The translations under genes and the position numbers were made by a program. A DNA stretch of 64,000 nucleotides from Candidatus Obscuribacterales bacterium (lineage in GTDB: Bacteria > Cyanobacteriota > Vampirovibrionia > Obscuribacterales > Obscuribacteraceae), in contig JAKFVQ010000004.1 in assembly GCA_021732085.1 (NCBI GenBank), positions 62,001 through 126,000 on the forward strand. Direction: 5' to 3'. The notes beneath the pieces were generated by a model. That model was not told the origin of the DNA and ran no database searches. It saw nothing but the letters and a program-made list of their open reading frames with translations. Every line of letters begins with the position of its first letter. Position 1 is the stretch's first letter. Below, one piece after another: positions 53,028-63,713 of this stretch.

Positions 53028-56000
53028 TTACTGAAGACCCTGAATCGGCAGACTTAGCTGGAAGGCTGGCGTGAAAGCGAGCGGTTCGAGGCGTCCGTAC
53101 TGCGCGAAATAAATCCAAGCAGTTGGCCGCACTTTGCACATCAGCTCAAAATCATCCACATAAACTGACAGCTGTGCACTATGCGTTGCCAGCTGCTTTT
53201 TCATTTCACGCAAATCGAAGTGATCGGTTTTGTAGTCGACTATTTGCCAGGAGGCATCAGGCATTTGCAAAAGCAGGTCAGGTCGCAATTCCTCGACGAC
53301 TCCGCCAGCGCGAACAATCGTGTAAGGATGTTCGTGCAAGCGCAGGCTGGCATTTCTCATCACCGAATGAAGACCGCTACTTGCAAAAATTTCAAGTAAT
53401 CGAGTCGCCTCCGTAATCAGATATTCAACAGCGCGCTGATCAAATATAGACACAGAATGGTGTTTGCAGAGAGCAAAAAGCGTAGCTTCCGACGGAAGCT
53501 CTAAATTGCTTCCGAGACTGCTCATCAGTAAGTGGAAATAGTTGCCGACGATAGTTTGGTTGACTAATTGCTCCGCGCTGTCAGCGCACGAAACACGGAC
53601 CAATTGCTGCCAGGGGACCGGTTTGTAGAATTGGGTATTCTTTGCGATCGCCGAAGGGATTAGAGACAGATCAATGGATGCCGGTTCTGAGCTGGCATCT
53701 AAATCAGTGAATGTGCTCTCAAATTCCGAAGACATTTCTGGAAAGCTTGTTTCTCCAACCATAAAGTCGAGGTCCATTACTTCCTCGGGGCTCAATTTAT
53801 CGGGTGCGGCAGAGAATTCTCCGGGGAGCAGCTCTTCGGCAGCAACGTCGTGCAATTTGATGGGAGGAAGTAGGGATTCGATTTTGATTTGGGGACCTTC
53901 GGAGAAGAGCGAATCAGGCTCCTCGGAGAAGGGGGATTCGGGCTCTTGTGAGAAGGGCGATTCGGAATCTTCGACTGGAAGATCCTCAGCGGCTTTAGAA
54001 GCCGGCGGGAACCCTGCGGTCCCAGGAGTACTGCCAGCAGCCGCCGAAGCAGGCTGGAAGCTTGCGCTCCCATTTCCGGAAGCAGGCTGGAAGACGGTGC
54101 TCCCACTTCCCAAAGGATGATCGGAGCCTGCGGTTTCGGGAACGCTGTCGAAAATACTGGTCATGGTGGCTTCATCGATTAATGATTCATTTGAATGGAG
54201 CTGCTGAATTAAGCGCCAGTTGCACGGCTCAAGTTCATTGTCGTTGGAGCAAAGACCTTCGTAAATCTCAGAGCCGGGCTCGGGCAAATCGAGTGCTCCG
54301 ACAAGCCATGAGCCGAAGGACGCTCCACGGCGCGATCTGCTTGTAAGAAATAAACCGAGATAATCGCGAGGGCGGGTGAGCGCTACATATAGAAGTCGCT
54401 TCTTCTCTTCCTCACCCATCGTTGAATTGAGTTTGCTGGCGGCGCAAAAGAAGGTCGGCTTTTCCTCCTCTGAATCGCGAGTCGGATCAAGTGCAATGGC
54501 AAAGTCTTTGCCGAAGATCAACTTGGAAGAACGCTCCATAGCGCTTTTGCCAAGGCGCGGCAAAAGGACAGCTCCGAATTCCAAACCTTTCGAACGGTGA
54601 ATGGTCATCAGGCGAACTGAATCATCTGCCGACAAGGGTGCGTCAGTCAGATTCTTGACGCCGAGCTTTCGCATAGAGGCTAGAGATTCGAGGAATGCGC
54701 TCAGAGACATCTGTCGATGACGGCAAGCAAGCGCAAGAAACTTCCATACATTTCTCGACTTTTGCCGCCCTGAGCGCGCAGCCATTAAGACAATATCAAA
54801 TGCGGTATCAAGAACAATCTTGCGCACAATTTCCGGCAATGTCATCTGTCCGACGCTGCGCTGTAAATCTTGCAAACGCTTCACGCATGAATAAATTACG
54901 TGCTCTCCGGGCTCCTCCGATTTTTGCCTCAGGTTCTGCCAGAGGGAGCCCTTGCCATTGGACGCAAGCTCGTGAAGAATGTCATCGGAAATCCCAAACA
55001 TGGGCGAGCGCAGAACTGCAAAAAGCGCATGACTGTCTTGCGGGCTATCCAGCCACTTCAACATGTTCTCCAGATCAAATATTTCTTGTCGCTCGAGGAA
55101 ACCCGAGCCAGCAATGCTAACGAAGGGTATCTTGGCTTGCGTCAACGCAAACTCGACAGCAGCAAAATCAGCATTAGCTTGCAAGAGAATAGCAAAGTCC
55201 GAATAGCGAATGGGTCGACTGGCCCCGAGTTCCTTGTCAAAAATCGGTACAGCCGCATCCATCTTTTCTTGAATCCAATTGCTGATAGCGAGCCCTTCTG
55301 CTCTGTCTTCAGCGCTTCGCTCTTCAGCACTCTGGCCCTCGACCGGAGGTGTGTAGACAATGTCGATGCGAACAAGCTCATCATCTTTTTGCCGAGCCGG
55401 ACGCAAAGCCTGAAAGCGAGACTTGTACGAAGCTGCATTATCCGCCGCATCAAACATTCGTCTGAACACTGTATTTACAAAATGGACGATTTCCGGATGG
55501 CTGCGGAAGGATTGACTTAAGGTCATGAGCTTGCCTTCCCCATCGAGCTCGGTTAAGCCAAATGCCGAAGCCAGCTCTTCATGCCCGTCGCCAGAAACGG
55601 ACTGAATGTAGCGCTTGCATGTGTTGAAGGTGCCAACATCTGCGCCCTGAAACTTATATATAGATTGTTTGTCATCACCAATTAGAAAGAGCTTCGCGTG
55701 CTCGGCGGCCAAGGCAGAAAGCATTTGCGCCTGCATCCAGTTGGTATCCTGGAATTCATCAATTAACACCGCACGCAGGTTTCGAGTAAGCTGTTTTCTG
55801 GCAGAGGCGGATCTAGTGAGAAGGTGGTGGCAACGTTCGATCAGATCATCAAAATCAAGCTTCTGATGCGCAGCTTTCATTTCCTCATACTGACGAAGAA
55901 CTTGATCGGCAAGACCGGTCAAACCGTGTATTAGCGTGATTGCAAGGTCATCAGCTGCTCCCAACTGTCCCGGATTTTTCTTGCACATTGACTTACATTG

Positions 56001-56912
56001 CGTGCGAATATTGCTCATCGCCTGGCGAAGCTCCTTGCCGCTAGCACCACCTGCGGTGCGCGCCGAGTCCATCGCGGCAAGCTGCATTAAAGCACGCCAG
56101 CGATCGGCAACCGAGAAGGAAGAATCCTTTATCACCCTCAAGTATGAAAGCATTTCCCGCTGAGCCAGTCCAAGCTTACTGTCCCCATCGGACCAGATAG
56201 TTTCTTCCAAATCGGAGCTGTCGCGAGCGAATTCGGTATCGACAAGCAAATCCGAGAGCAACCTCTGCAAATCGGACTGCACAAAATCCTCCGCGAATTG
56301 TGTGATCGCATCTCTTCCGATACTAGCCCTACCGGAAGTCTGCTGTGCGAATTTGTTGCGCGCTTGCTTGTATTTCAGGGGGCTTTTAAGGAACTCCGAC
56401 AACCAATCTTTCAATGTCTCAATTGGATAGTCGAGCAAAGCCTCTTCTGTCGCTGAAGGAGATTCGATCAGGCGGCGGATACAATCATCAAGGCATGCAT
56501 TCAAAATCTCAGCACGCTCGAGATCATCCATGATCGCAAAATCGGGGTCGATGCCTGCCTCGGCGGGAAAATTCTTCAGCGTCGATTCGCAAAGTGAGTG
56601 AATAGTTCCTATGCGAGCTGACTCCAGTTCGGCCAGGAGCTTCGTCCAGCGCGCAGTAGACTCGTCATCTTGGCAGGCAGCAACGATTTTCGTCAACTCC
56701 AATTTGAGACGGCTGCGCATTTCTTCCGCCGCTTTTCTGGTGTAAGTAACAGCAATAATGTCGCTTATTTGTGCATCTGCGTTGGAGCGAAGAATGTTGA
56801 TATAGCGCTCTACAAGAACGAATGTTTTGCCGGATCCGGCACCAGCTGAGACTAGCACGTGCGAGCCGATTGATTCGATGGCGCTAACTTGTTCCTCAGT
56901 AAGTTTCGGCAT
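53028..56912 (-). CDS. addA: AddA-type UvrD helicase/nuclease
   Basis: The helicase-nuclease subunit of the AddAB (RexAB) complex, which resects double-strand breaks for RecA. Walker A is AGAGSGKT (residues 23-30), with ALRAVLIDEFQDTN, MTIHRSKGLEF and YVALTRPRDYLG further on; the RecB-family nuclease (LRPDLLLQ and VDYKTD near 1225) is at the C-terminus. At 1294 residues it is a normal AddA length. Residues about 930-1010 are a low-complexity insertion whose DNA belongs to the dispersed palindromic repeat family. The ATG has GAGGA 7 bases upstream. It overlaps addB by 17 bases. Confidence 0.93.
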   Translation of the reverse strand: MPKLTEEQVSAIESIGSHVLVSAGAGSGKTFVLVERYINILRSNADAQISDIIAVTYTRKAAEEMRSRLKLELTKIVAACQDDESTARWTKLLAELESARIGTIHSLCESTLKNFPAEAGIDPDFAIMDDLERAEILNACLDDCIRRLIESPSATEEALLDYPIETLKDWLSEFLKSPLKYKQARNKFAQQTSGRASIGRDAITQFAEDFVQSDLQRLLSDLLVDTEFARDSSDLEETIWSDGDSKLGLAQREMLSYLRVIKDSSFSVADRWRALMQLAAMDSARTAGGASGKELRQAMSNIRTQCKSMCKKNPGQLGAADDLAITLIHGLTGLADQVLRQYEEMKAAHQKLDFDDLIERCHHLLTRSASARKQLTRNLRAVLIDEFQDTNWMQAQMLSALAAEHAKLFLIGDDKQSIYKFQGADVGTFNTCKRYIQSVSGDGHEELASAFGLTELDGEGKLMTLSQSFRSHPEIVHFVNTVFRRMFDAADNAASYKSRFQALRPARQKDDELVRIDIVYTPPVEGQSAEERSAEDRAEGLAISNWIQEKMDAAVPIFDKELGASRPIRYSDFAILLQANADFAAVEFALTQAKIPFVSIAGSGFLERQEIFDLENMLKWLDSPQDSHALFAVLRSPMFGISDDILHELASNGKGSLWQNLRQKSEEPGEHVIYSCVKRLQDLQRSVGQMTLPEIVRKIVLDTAFDIVLMAARSGRQKSRNVWKFLALACRHRQMSLSAFLESLASMRKLGVKNLTDAPLSADDSVRLMTIHRSKGLEFGAVLLPRLGKSAMERSSKLIFGKDFAIALDPTRDSEEEKPTFFCAASKLNSTMGEEEKKRLLYVALTRPRDYLGLFLTSRSRRGASFGSWLVGALDLPEPGSEIYEGLCSNDNELEPCNWRLIQQLHSNESLIDEATMTSIFDSVPETAGSDHPLGSGSTVFQPASGNGSASFQPASAAAGSTPGTAGFPPASKAAEDLPVEDSESPFSQEPESPFSEEPDSLFSEGPQIKIESLLPPIKLHDVAAEELLPGEFSAAPDKLSPEEVMDLDFMVGETSFPEMSSEFESTFTDLDASSEPASIDLSLIPSAIAKNTQFYKPVPWQQLVRVSCADSAEQLVNQTIVGNYFHLLMSSLGSNLELPSEATLFALCKHHSVSIFDQRAVEYLITEATRLLEIFASSGLHSVMRNASLRLHEHPYTIVRAGGVVEELRPDLLLQMPDASWQIVDYKTDHFDLREMKKQLATHSAQLSVYVDDFELMCKVRPTAWIYFAQYGRLEPLAFTPAFQLSLPIQGLQ
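53880..54115 (-). repeat. Palindromic repeat family inside addA coding sequence
   Basis: On the minus strand, units of 33 bases with the core AATGGGAGCGCAAGCTTCC and CAGCCTGCTTCC encode FQPASGNGSAS-type peptides twice near 54047-54110, followed by a related unit (TAGFPPAS). Next to them (about 53890-53970) short units of 24-27 bases encode SPFSEEPD-like peptides. The core matches the intergenic cluster at 10685-10790 nearly base for base in opposite orientation, so intergenic repeat DNA has become coding, in frame. Confidence 0.8.
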
Positions 56913-59900
56913 CGCCAGATTCCTCCATCACTGCCTTTAGTTCGGCAATGCGACAAACGCTCTTGTGATCGCAAGTTTTGCAAACATCTTTGCCATTCGG
57001 CTTTACGGAAAAAACGCCGCGCTCAATTTCGGCAATATATGACTTTACCAAAAACTCGGTGCGATCGATTATGTGTCCATGCTCGGGCGACTCGAAGTCA
57101 ATTTTTCCCACACTGCGAGCCGAGCTTATGCTGAGATATTGCCCAGCCGAAACGCTGGTGTTTGGCAATATCGCCTTCTGCAAAGCCATTGCATAAATCG
57201 GCAATTGCAAGTTGCGCCCTTGCTCCGCCTCTTTGATGCTAATGCTGCGAGAACTGGATTTGTAATCGATCACACGGGCGAACTCCCGCTCAGCCGGCTC
57301 GGCGTCGGAGCCGGAACTGTATTCACGCCGAAGGTCGACACGATCGATGCTGCCACTGAGCATAATCTTTTTGCCAAATTCGTCCTCCAAAACTAGCGGA
57401 GGAAATAGCGAATCCTTTCGGCCAAAACCAACCTCGAACATCTGAGGGAAGTAACCTTCAGCATCATCAGCTATTCGTTGAAGTTCGTTGCGGATGAAGC
57501 GACTCACGCGGAAGCGCAACTCTTTCTTCTCATGCTCGAAATAAGGTCCGGGTGTAAAGTCCGCGCGCTGATCCAACCATTGCAAACCAGCGGCAAAAGC
57601 GCTTTCGAAGAGTTCAGAAGCCCGCTCCTGCCTTAGCTCCGGCGCCACTTTCGCATACGCCTGGAAAAATAACTCGAGTACTTTGTGATAAGTCAAACCA
57701 ATTAAAGCCGGTGTCAAAGCTCTCTCCGGTTCCTCCCGCGGCTTCATATCCAGAACATGACTGGTCCAGAATTTGAAAGGACATTTGCCGTAGTCATTTA
57801 ATCTGCTTGCAGACCACGTCTTTGGCAAATCGACAGACAGAGCACGGCAGTTGAAAAATTCCTCCAGATATCCGTTGTATGGGTTGGCTGTTTGGACATT
57901 CATACGACCGAGCACCGCCTGCAGTGCGCTCTGGATTGGAATCCATTGCAGGCTGATACCAGAACTAGCATTCGATAAACGGTCCAGTTGTTGATACTGT
58001 TCATGTTCGAGTGCTTCAGCATTCCAGAGCACCGAGGCAATTGCATCCCTTGACGAGAACGGGATTTGAAGACCATTGCGGAAAGGCGCCATTCGTTGTG
58101 TGCCCACGCCAACGCGATCTTGAAGTTCAGACAAATAGAATGATGGCAGCAACTCTTCCGAACTGAGCTCATACTGAGCCTGGCTGAGCACAAGCCTGTC
58201 CTTGGCGCGCTCAAGTAATGAATAGAACAAAGCCCTTTCAAAGCCAGGCTCATGGCGCGGATTGCGAATATCGATGCCGAAGCTTAACCAGCGCTTCGTC
58301 TCTTCCGGGCTTAAGAAACCTTTGGCCGAAACGTGCCTGGGGAAATCTCCCTCAACCATTCCACAAATGTATATTTCGCAGAAGGGGCGATTTGCCGCCA
58401 GTTCTGCCGAACTGATTGTGATGACTTCATTATCCGGTCTGGGACGCGGAAAGTTGCTGCGTTCAATCAGTGACTGAAAGCGTTGGAAAAACTCAGCGAA
58501 TGTTTCCAACTCAAGGCCCAGCATGTCTTGTTGAACACTCATTACTTTTAAGCAGCGCCGCACCGCCTTTATCGTTTCGCGTTCGGCATTAGCACGGGCT
58601 GAGCGAAGATCGTGCTCGCTACCGGGCAAACGTACATACTTATCAATCAGATCTTCAAGCTGACGGCAATTTGCCCGCACGTCTTTCTCATCTTCAGCAA
58701 AATTAAAGTCCGCAAGAAACGTAAGCAAACCAGGAATTGGCTCCGAGAACTGCTCCGCAAGCGCCTTTTGCCAGAGCTCAAAAGATCCGACCAAGCGCAT
58801 TTGATATGAGAAACGATCTAACTGGCTCACCGTACGCGGTGACAATCCAATTGCCTCAAGATTCATGTATGGGCTGCGCAGAATGTCAATCAAATCCTTG
58901 CGCTTAAACTCGTTCTGACTGAGCAGGAAAAGTTGCTTGAGGAACTGCCAGGGAGCCAGCTCCGCGATAGACGCGGAGCCATCGATAAAGTAATTGAGGC
59001 CAGCTTCCTCGAACGCAGCTTCAACAGCGCCCGCATAAGCATCATAAGAACGAATTATTACAAGCAGCTCGGATGGCTTCTTCTTCCTTTCACTAAGCGC
59101 AATTTTCAAGTTCCGAACTAGCTCGCGCATCTCAATGAAGCGGTCCAAGCTGGAGCTTGATTCCACTGAACAAAAGGTGTTGCTTGCATTTTCCTGCGGC
59201 GCGGACATGAGCTTGATTCGAGGCCGGAGGTTCAAGATAAGCTCCTCGAACGACGCTTCCTTCCAGCGGTAGTCCTCGGCGCACTGCCGCAAAGCTGCCC
59301 GCATCTTGTCCGGCCCAGAGCAAGGATCGTCTTCCAGCGGCCCGCTTGCTCCCTGGCTCACCGAGCAGCTTTCCGAAAGGCTATCACTTGCGTAATCAAA
59401 AGCTATCCGAGTTTTCTCTGCGCAACGTGCAAGTCCTGCAAAAATCTGCCCCTGTAAGTGACTGATCCGGTCGAAACCATCGATGACCAGCATTCCATAA
59501 TCGTTTCGCGCGTCGGAAAACAAAGCTTCACGGCAAAGCATCGCCATCGTTTTTTGATCATGACTTGCCAAATCGGCTAGTTTTTCGCAATACCTTCGAT
59601 ATACCAGTGCCAACTCGAGAAAGCGTGACTCCTGGCAGCACGATTCTTCAAGCCGGGCGAAAAGGTCATCAGGAGCCAGCCCAGCCCGTTGAAACTCGTC
59701 AATCAATTCCAGCTCGGCCGAAGCTGTACCCTGAAATTCAGAGATGGCAGAAAGCGAATTAATTTCGCCGCGTCCCTTCATCTCCGAAAGCACCCTTGCC
59801 ATAATGGCTGGGCGAATCTCCTCCGGCACCACGGTAACCTCCCCGCGGCGCTTTCTGAGCTCCTCAAGACAAGCTTGATAGAAAGGCGTGATCTGGACGC

Positions 59901-60108
59901 CAAAAAGTCCGGCGATTTTTTGCGCCTCCAACTCTTTATGCAAAATTTCTTTGAACAACTTTCCATATCGAGCTGACGGCACCAAAATCAGTGCCGCTTT
60001 CAATGGAAATTGTTTTTTGAACGCCAGCAACTCAGCGACAAGCGCTCTGGTTTTTCCAGAACGATACGCGCCCAGCAGTAGCTCGATGTCGAGCATTACT
60101 GATTCCAT
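56896..60108 (-). CDS. addB: AddB-type nuclease/helicase subunit
   Basis: The second AddAB subunit. About 1070 residues from ATG 60108; a longer frame reaches into cysK. A P-loop is at the N-terminus (LLGAYRSGKTRAL), the UvrD-like body in the middle, and a RecB-type nuclease (SASRLNDYGKCPFKFW, GSIDRVD and VIDYKSSS near 946) at the C-terminus. The last part carries CKTCDHKSVC, and with the cysteine in GKCPF this makes the four-cysteine Fe-S site typical of AddB. Translation is coupled to addA by overlap. Low sequence conservation is normal in this family. Confidence 0.88.
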   Translation of the reverse strand: MESVMLDIELLLGAYRSGKTRALVAELLAFKKQFPLKAALILVPSARYGKLFKEILHKELEAQKIAGLFGVQITPFYQACLEELRKRRGEVTVVPEEIRPAIMARVLSEMKGRGEINSLSAISEFQGTASAELELIDEFQRAGLAPDDLFARLEESCCQESRFLELALVYRRYCEKLADLASHDQKTMAMLCREALFSDARNDYGMLVIDGFDRISHLQGQIFAGLARCAEKTRIAFDYASDSLSESCSVSQGASGPLEDDPCSGPDKMRAALRQCAEDYRWKEASFEELILNLRPRIKLMSAPQENASNTFCSVESSSSLDRFIEMRELVRNLKIALSERKKKPSELLVIIRSYDAYAGAVEAAFEEAGLNYFIDGSASIAELAPWQFLKQLFLLSQNEFKRKDLIDILRSPYMNLEAIGLSPRTVSQLDRFSYQMRLVGSFELWQKALAEQFSEPIPGLLTFLADFNFAEDEKDVRANCRQLEDLIDKYVRLPGSEHDLRSARANAERETIKAVRRCLKVMSVQQDMLGLELETFAEFFQRFQSLIERSNFPRPRPDNEVITISSAELAANRPFCEIYICGMVEGDFPRHVSAKGFLSPEETKRWLSFGIDIRNPRHEPGFERALFYSLLERAKDRLVLSQAQYELSSEELLPSFYLSELQDRVGVGTQRMAPFRNGLQIPFSSRDAIASVLWNAEALEHEQYQQLDRLSNASSGISLQWIPIQSALQAVLGRMNVQTANPYNGYLEEFFNCRALSVDLPKTWSASRLNDYGKCPFKFWTSHVLDMKPREEPERALTPALIGLTYHKVLELFFQAYAKVAPELRQERASELFESAFAAGLQWLDQRADFTPGPYFEHEKKELRFRVSRFIRNELQRIADDAEGYFPQMFEVGFGRKDSLFPPLVLEDEFGKKIMLSGSIDRVDLRREYSSGSDAEPAEREFARVIDYKSSSRSISIKEAEQGRNLQLPIYAMALQKAILPNTSVSAGQYLSISSARSVGKIDFESPEHGHIIDRTEFLVKSYIAEIERGVFSVKPNGKDVCKTCDHKSVCRIAELKAVMEESGDAETY

Positions 60109-60130
60109 TCGGATACCTATGTCGTTTTGC

Positions 60131-61105
60131 TTACTTGTTGCTTGTGACCAATTCCTGAGAAGGGTCTGCAAATAGTGCTGTCGACAGATAACGTTCGCCT
60201 GTGCTGGGCAATACACAGACTATTAACTTGTCGCGATTCTCCGGGCGTCTTGCCAATTGTAGGCTGGCATAAACAGCGGCTCCGCTGCTGATACCAGCAA
60301 GAACACCTTCTTCTTTTGCAAGAAGACGTCCATGTTCTATAGCTTGATCGTTAGTGACGGTGATTACTTCGTCAATAACGGAAAGGTCCAAAATGGACGG
60401 TATAAAACCGGCACCGATTCCCTGTATTTTATGGGGACCGGGCTTGAGTGGCTGCTTAGCCAAATGTTGCGAAATGACAGGGCTGTCGGCAGGCTCGACA
60501 GCAACAATTTTCACTGCCGGCTTGCGTTCTTTGAGAACTTGACCGACACCGCTGATGGTGCCGCCAGTGCCGACACCGGAAACAAAAATATCAACTTTGC
60601 CTTCTGTATCATTCCAAATTTCTTCTGCGGTGGTTTCGCGATGCACCTTCGGGTTTGCAGGATTATCGAACTGCTGCGGCATGTATGCATTCTCGCGCTC
60701 TTTGACGATTTCGCCGGCCTTATTGATCGCTCCGCGCATTCCTTCGGCGCCTGGAGTCAGGACAATTTCCGCACCAAGGGCGGCCAATAATTTGCGGCGC
60801 TCCGTGGACATGGTGTCTGGCATGGTCAAAACAAGCTTATATCCGCGGGCTGCTGCGACAAATGCCAGTGCGATACCTGTATTGCCACTGGTCGGTTCGA
60901 CAAGTGTACTTTCGCCGCGTTTGATCAATCCGCGTTCTTCCGCATCATTCACCATAGCAACGCCGATGCGATCCTTTACTGAACCGAGTGGATTGTAGAA
61001 CTCCAATTTACATGCGACTGTGGCTTTCAAGCCGGCGGCCATTTTATTGAGCCGAACCAGAGGTGTGTTTCCGAAAAGCTCAGTAATCTCGTTGCCGATG
61101 CGCAT
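60131..61105 (-). CDS. cysK: Cysteine synthase
   Basis: O-acetylserine sulfhydrylase, which makes cysteine from O-acetylserine and sulfide. PLP binds Lys44 in [11 protein letters not shown]; the substrate loop [11 protein letters not shown], the phosphate site [13 protein letters not shown] and the C-terminal [10 protein letters not shown] are all present. At 324 residues it fits the CysK type. The ATG has GAGG 7 bases upstream. It is preceded by the SDR/SCP2-like gene (2-base gap) and followed by addB after 22 bases. Close coupling with DNA repair genes looks like shared transcription, not shared pathway. The C-terminal segment is diverged. Confidence 0.97.
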   Translation of the reverse strand: MRIGNEITELFGNTPLVRLNKMAAGLKATVACKLEFYNPLGSVKDRIGVAMVNDAEERGLIKRGESTLVEPTSGNTGIALAFVAAARGYKLVLTMPDTMSTERRKLLAALGAEIVLTPGAEGMRGAINKAGEIVKERENAYMPQQFDNPANPKVHRETTAEEIWNDTEGKVDIFVSGVGTGGTISGVGQVLKERKPAVKIVAVEPADSPVISQHLAKQPLKPGPHKIQGIGAGFIPSILDLSVIDEVITVTNDQAIEHGRLLAKEEGVLAGISSGAAVYASLQLARRPENRDKLIVCVLPSTGERYLSTALFADPSQELVTSNK

Positions 61106-61107
61106 GT

Positions 61108-62661
61108 TTAAACCTCGCGTTGTCCTGCTTTCTCTAAGACCTTGGAATTATCGCTGCCAGGTGGAATGTAATGATGGTGTCTCAAGAATCTGCGCAGGAA
61201 GTCACAAGCTTTGACACATTGGATCGGCGGCCCGCTTACTTGCAACGTCTTTGTCACGAGCGCCTGCTCGAACATCAATTTTCCAGAAGTCAATTTACCG
61301 AATGCCAATGGTGCAATTGTGAAATTGACTGGAGCACTCTCTTTTTCTTTACGCGCCGAATCGCTGCCTTTATCCTCAACATTAGCTCCGAGCTTCAATA
61401 GATCGACAGTGACGGCACCTGAGTTATCGGCCTTCACGATCCAGCGACAGTCATCGATTTCTCCGATAGCGAAAACCAAGCCCCCCTTAAATGAGGCCAG
61501 TGCTTTCTTCATTTTGTCGGTCAAATTGGCAGGCAGAAAATGCTCGAAGTAATACTGAGCGCGCTCTGGTGAGAATGGCTCAAGAGGCTGCGACGAGCGC
61601 ACTTGTCCCCAGTTATTCTCAGCGGCATGTTCGCAAATCTTTTGGAAGTAATTGCGGCTCGGAACGAAAGGCGAAGCGATGTGATAGCGTCCAACGACTT
61701 CAAATAAATTTCTGGTTTTTACCTGCATGTTGTCTGCAAGCATGCTTCGCAAAGTACCGGGCAAGTTGAGATTATCTTTCTCAGCCGAAACGATTGCAGA
61801 GAAACCGGCATATTGAGCCAACTCATGCAGCCATTCCTGGTTGAGCGTCACGCTTGTCGGAACCAAATTACAAATCGAGGGGCGAGCGCTATCTTCAGCA
61901 AATTTGACTACAATGTCAGCGGCTTCATTGGCAGGCAACATCCACAAAGTAGCGTCGGGATTGTAGCTTAGCTCAAGATTGGCTTGATTGTTGCTATCGC
62001 CTGCAGCTTGAGCTTGTTTCACCTCCTTGAGCAACTTGTACAAACCTGTGAAATTGCTGGAGCGTCCAGTTTCCGAACTGCCAAGAATCAAGGGCAAGCG
62101 CAAAAGGTGCCATTTGCAATCGTCCTTGCTCACTACTTTCAAAATACGAGCTTCGTACTGTTGGCAGACACCTTCAAAATGCGTGTGTGCTTTTCTCCTG
62201 TCAAATTCGATCTCTTCAGGAACGACTCCGTCATTTTGGATACCGCCCCAAAGCGAGGAGACAATAATGGCGGGCACGCCTTTCAATCTCTTCAGCACTG
62301 CATGTAGTTCTTCCGCCGCCCAGGGAGAGCGAGACACACGGGCCTCATCAAAATTTGTCGGAAGTCCACAAAAGATAACGATATCGTATGTGATACCACG
62401 CTGAAGCTCATCGCCATCGAGAAAATGAATGTTTTCACTGTAAAGCTTGATCTTATCGGAGCCCAGTGCTTTCTCAATTGCCGAATGCGCCGTGGATTCA
62501 AGATCCAGCGGAGACAATGATATCTGCAATGCCGACTTAGTCGGTATATGCACCTGCCATCCGCTCTGCAAGAGCGATGCCAGCAGAAATGCAGAAAAGT
62601 TGGAAACTGGTCCCCAAACGTAAGCTATTTTGGTGCTGGTGTTTGTACTTGTGCTCATCAT
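61108..62661 (-). CDS. Rossmann-like protein with SCP2-like C-terminal domain
   Basis: A 517-residue protein. The N-terminal 300 residues look like an extended SDR (NAD-dependent epimerase) fold: a first strand and turn ([16 protein letters not shown]), then [13 protein letters not shown] and [15 protein letters not shown]. The glycine motif GxxGxxG and the YxxxK catalytic pair are not preserved, so activity is uncertain. The C-terminal part (about 390-510) resembles an SCP2 sterol-carrier domain ([39 protein letters not shown] and ACDFLRRFL). The fusion suggests a lipid-binding function. It heads the operon with cysK, addB and addA. Confidence 0.72.
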   Translation of the reverse strand: MMSTSTNTSTKIAYVWGPVSNFSAFLLASLLQSGWQVHIPTKSALQISLSPLDLESTAHSAIEKALGSDKIKLYSENIHFLDGDELQRGITYDIVIFCGLPTNFDEARVSRSPWAAEELHAVLKRLKGVPAIIVSSLWGGIQNDGVVPEEIEFDRRKAHTHFEGVCQQYEARILKVVSKDDCKWHLLRLPLILGSSETGRSSNFTGLYKLLKEVKQAQAAGDSNNQANLELSYNPDATLWMLPANEAADIVVKFAEDSARPSICNLVPTSVTLNQEWLHELAQYAGFSAIVSAEKDNLNLPGTLRSMLADNMQVKTRNLFEVVGRYHIASPFVPSRNYFQKICEHAAENNWGQVRSSQPLEPFSPERAQYYFEHFLPANLTDKMKKALASFKGGLVFAIGEIDDCRWIVKADNSGAVTVDLLKLGANVEDKGSDSARKEKESAPVNFTIAPLAFGKLTSGKLMFEQALVTKTLQVSGPPIQCVKACDFLRRFLRHHHYIPPGSDNSKVLEKAGQREV

Positions 62662-62825
62662 CTACCAAATACTTAGTTGCGCCCCTTATGACAACACTTA
62701 TGTGTGCTGAACGGCAACTTTGGAACTTGCTAAAGATAGCATGCGAATGCCCACCTAGCCCGCAGAGCTACATTATTTAGCTATGAATTATCTTGATTAG
62801 CTCAGTACTCTTGCTGACCCCAAAA

Positions 62826-63485
62826 CTATCTAGAGCTGGGGTTGCTGAAGTCCATGTCCGCAAGAACAATCTCTGTGCCTGCCAATTCGTCACCCCAACG
62901 CCGCCCGTCGGCTCTAGAGTAGACTCTGTAAGCCTCATAGGGGATGACTACGAATGAATACAAACCGCCAACAGCCTGCAGGGCATTGCCTAAGAATTCT
63001 CGAATGGTATCTGCCGGGATGAGCGCCAAAAGGGGCGATAGCACATATAGCAATAGAGCTGGTCCATACAAAACAATGTTTCGTTTTATGGACTGCGGTA
63101 AACCAGCAGCTTGTCCGCTCCTTTTGTCCACTACTTGAAGTCCCATAAGATTTTTGCCGATGCCGCGACCGCCAAAAATGCCATCTCTTCCAATGAGGTA
63201 GAGAATCATGACCACCTGAGCATTGAAATAAGTATTAATAAACGGAATGCAGTTGATCGCCAGCCCGAGGAAATATCCAGCCGTTATATCAATGAGCGCT
63301 GCAACCAGCCGTTTGCCTATATCGACTTGCAAGGCGGAAGCTGAAAGCTGATTCTTGCCAGTGCTCGGTCTTTGCTCCGACGGATAATTAGTCTGCCAAT
63401 TGTCAGATTCTCGAAGCTCCGGGACGTCTTGCATAGACTCCGGATCTTCAGGCAACTCGGGACGGTCCCGAAAGGATCTTGACAT
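62826..63485 (-). CDS. RDD-family membrane protein
   Basis: A 219-residue protein. A polar N-terminus (1-50) precedes an RDD domain: VDIGKRLVAALIDITAGYFLG, RDGIFGGRGIGKNLMGLQVVDKRSG and RNIVLYGPALLLYVL, with about four hydrophobic helices. The family has no firm general function, though some members act in Na+/H+ exchange or solute handling. The ATG has GGAG about 6 bases upstream. The short gap to 62661 on the left has no gene. Confidence 0.87.
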   Translation of the reverse strand: MSRSFRDRPELPEDPESMQDVPELRESDNWQTNYPSEQRPSTGKNQLSASALQVDIGKRLVAALIDITAGYFLGLAINCIPFINTYFNAQVVMILYLIGRDGIFGGRGIGKNLMGLQVVDKRSGQAAGLPQSIKRNIVLYGPALLLYVLSPLLALIPADTIREFLGNALQAVGGLYSFVVIPYEAYRVYSRADGRRWGDELAGTEIVLADMDFSNPSSR

Positions 63486-63713
63486 GCGTCACTCCGATTC
63501 CAGCAATGGATCCGTCATCATTATTCCCAGTTGAGCCAAAAACGCTTGGGAAGACGGAAAGGCGACACATTATACGACACTGCACTCACTCTTTTTTTTA
63601 GCGTAGCTCATGACGTCTTCTCTACAGTTCTACACTATTAAGACGCGAAATTCCTGTCAAGGGTTCAAAGCAATTCGGGGACTAAAAATACTTCCCCTAC
63701 ACGCATCCTGCAA

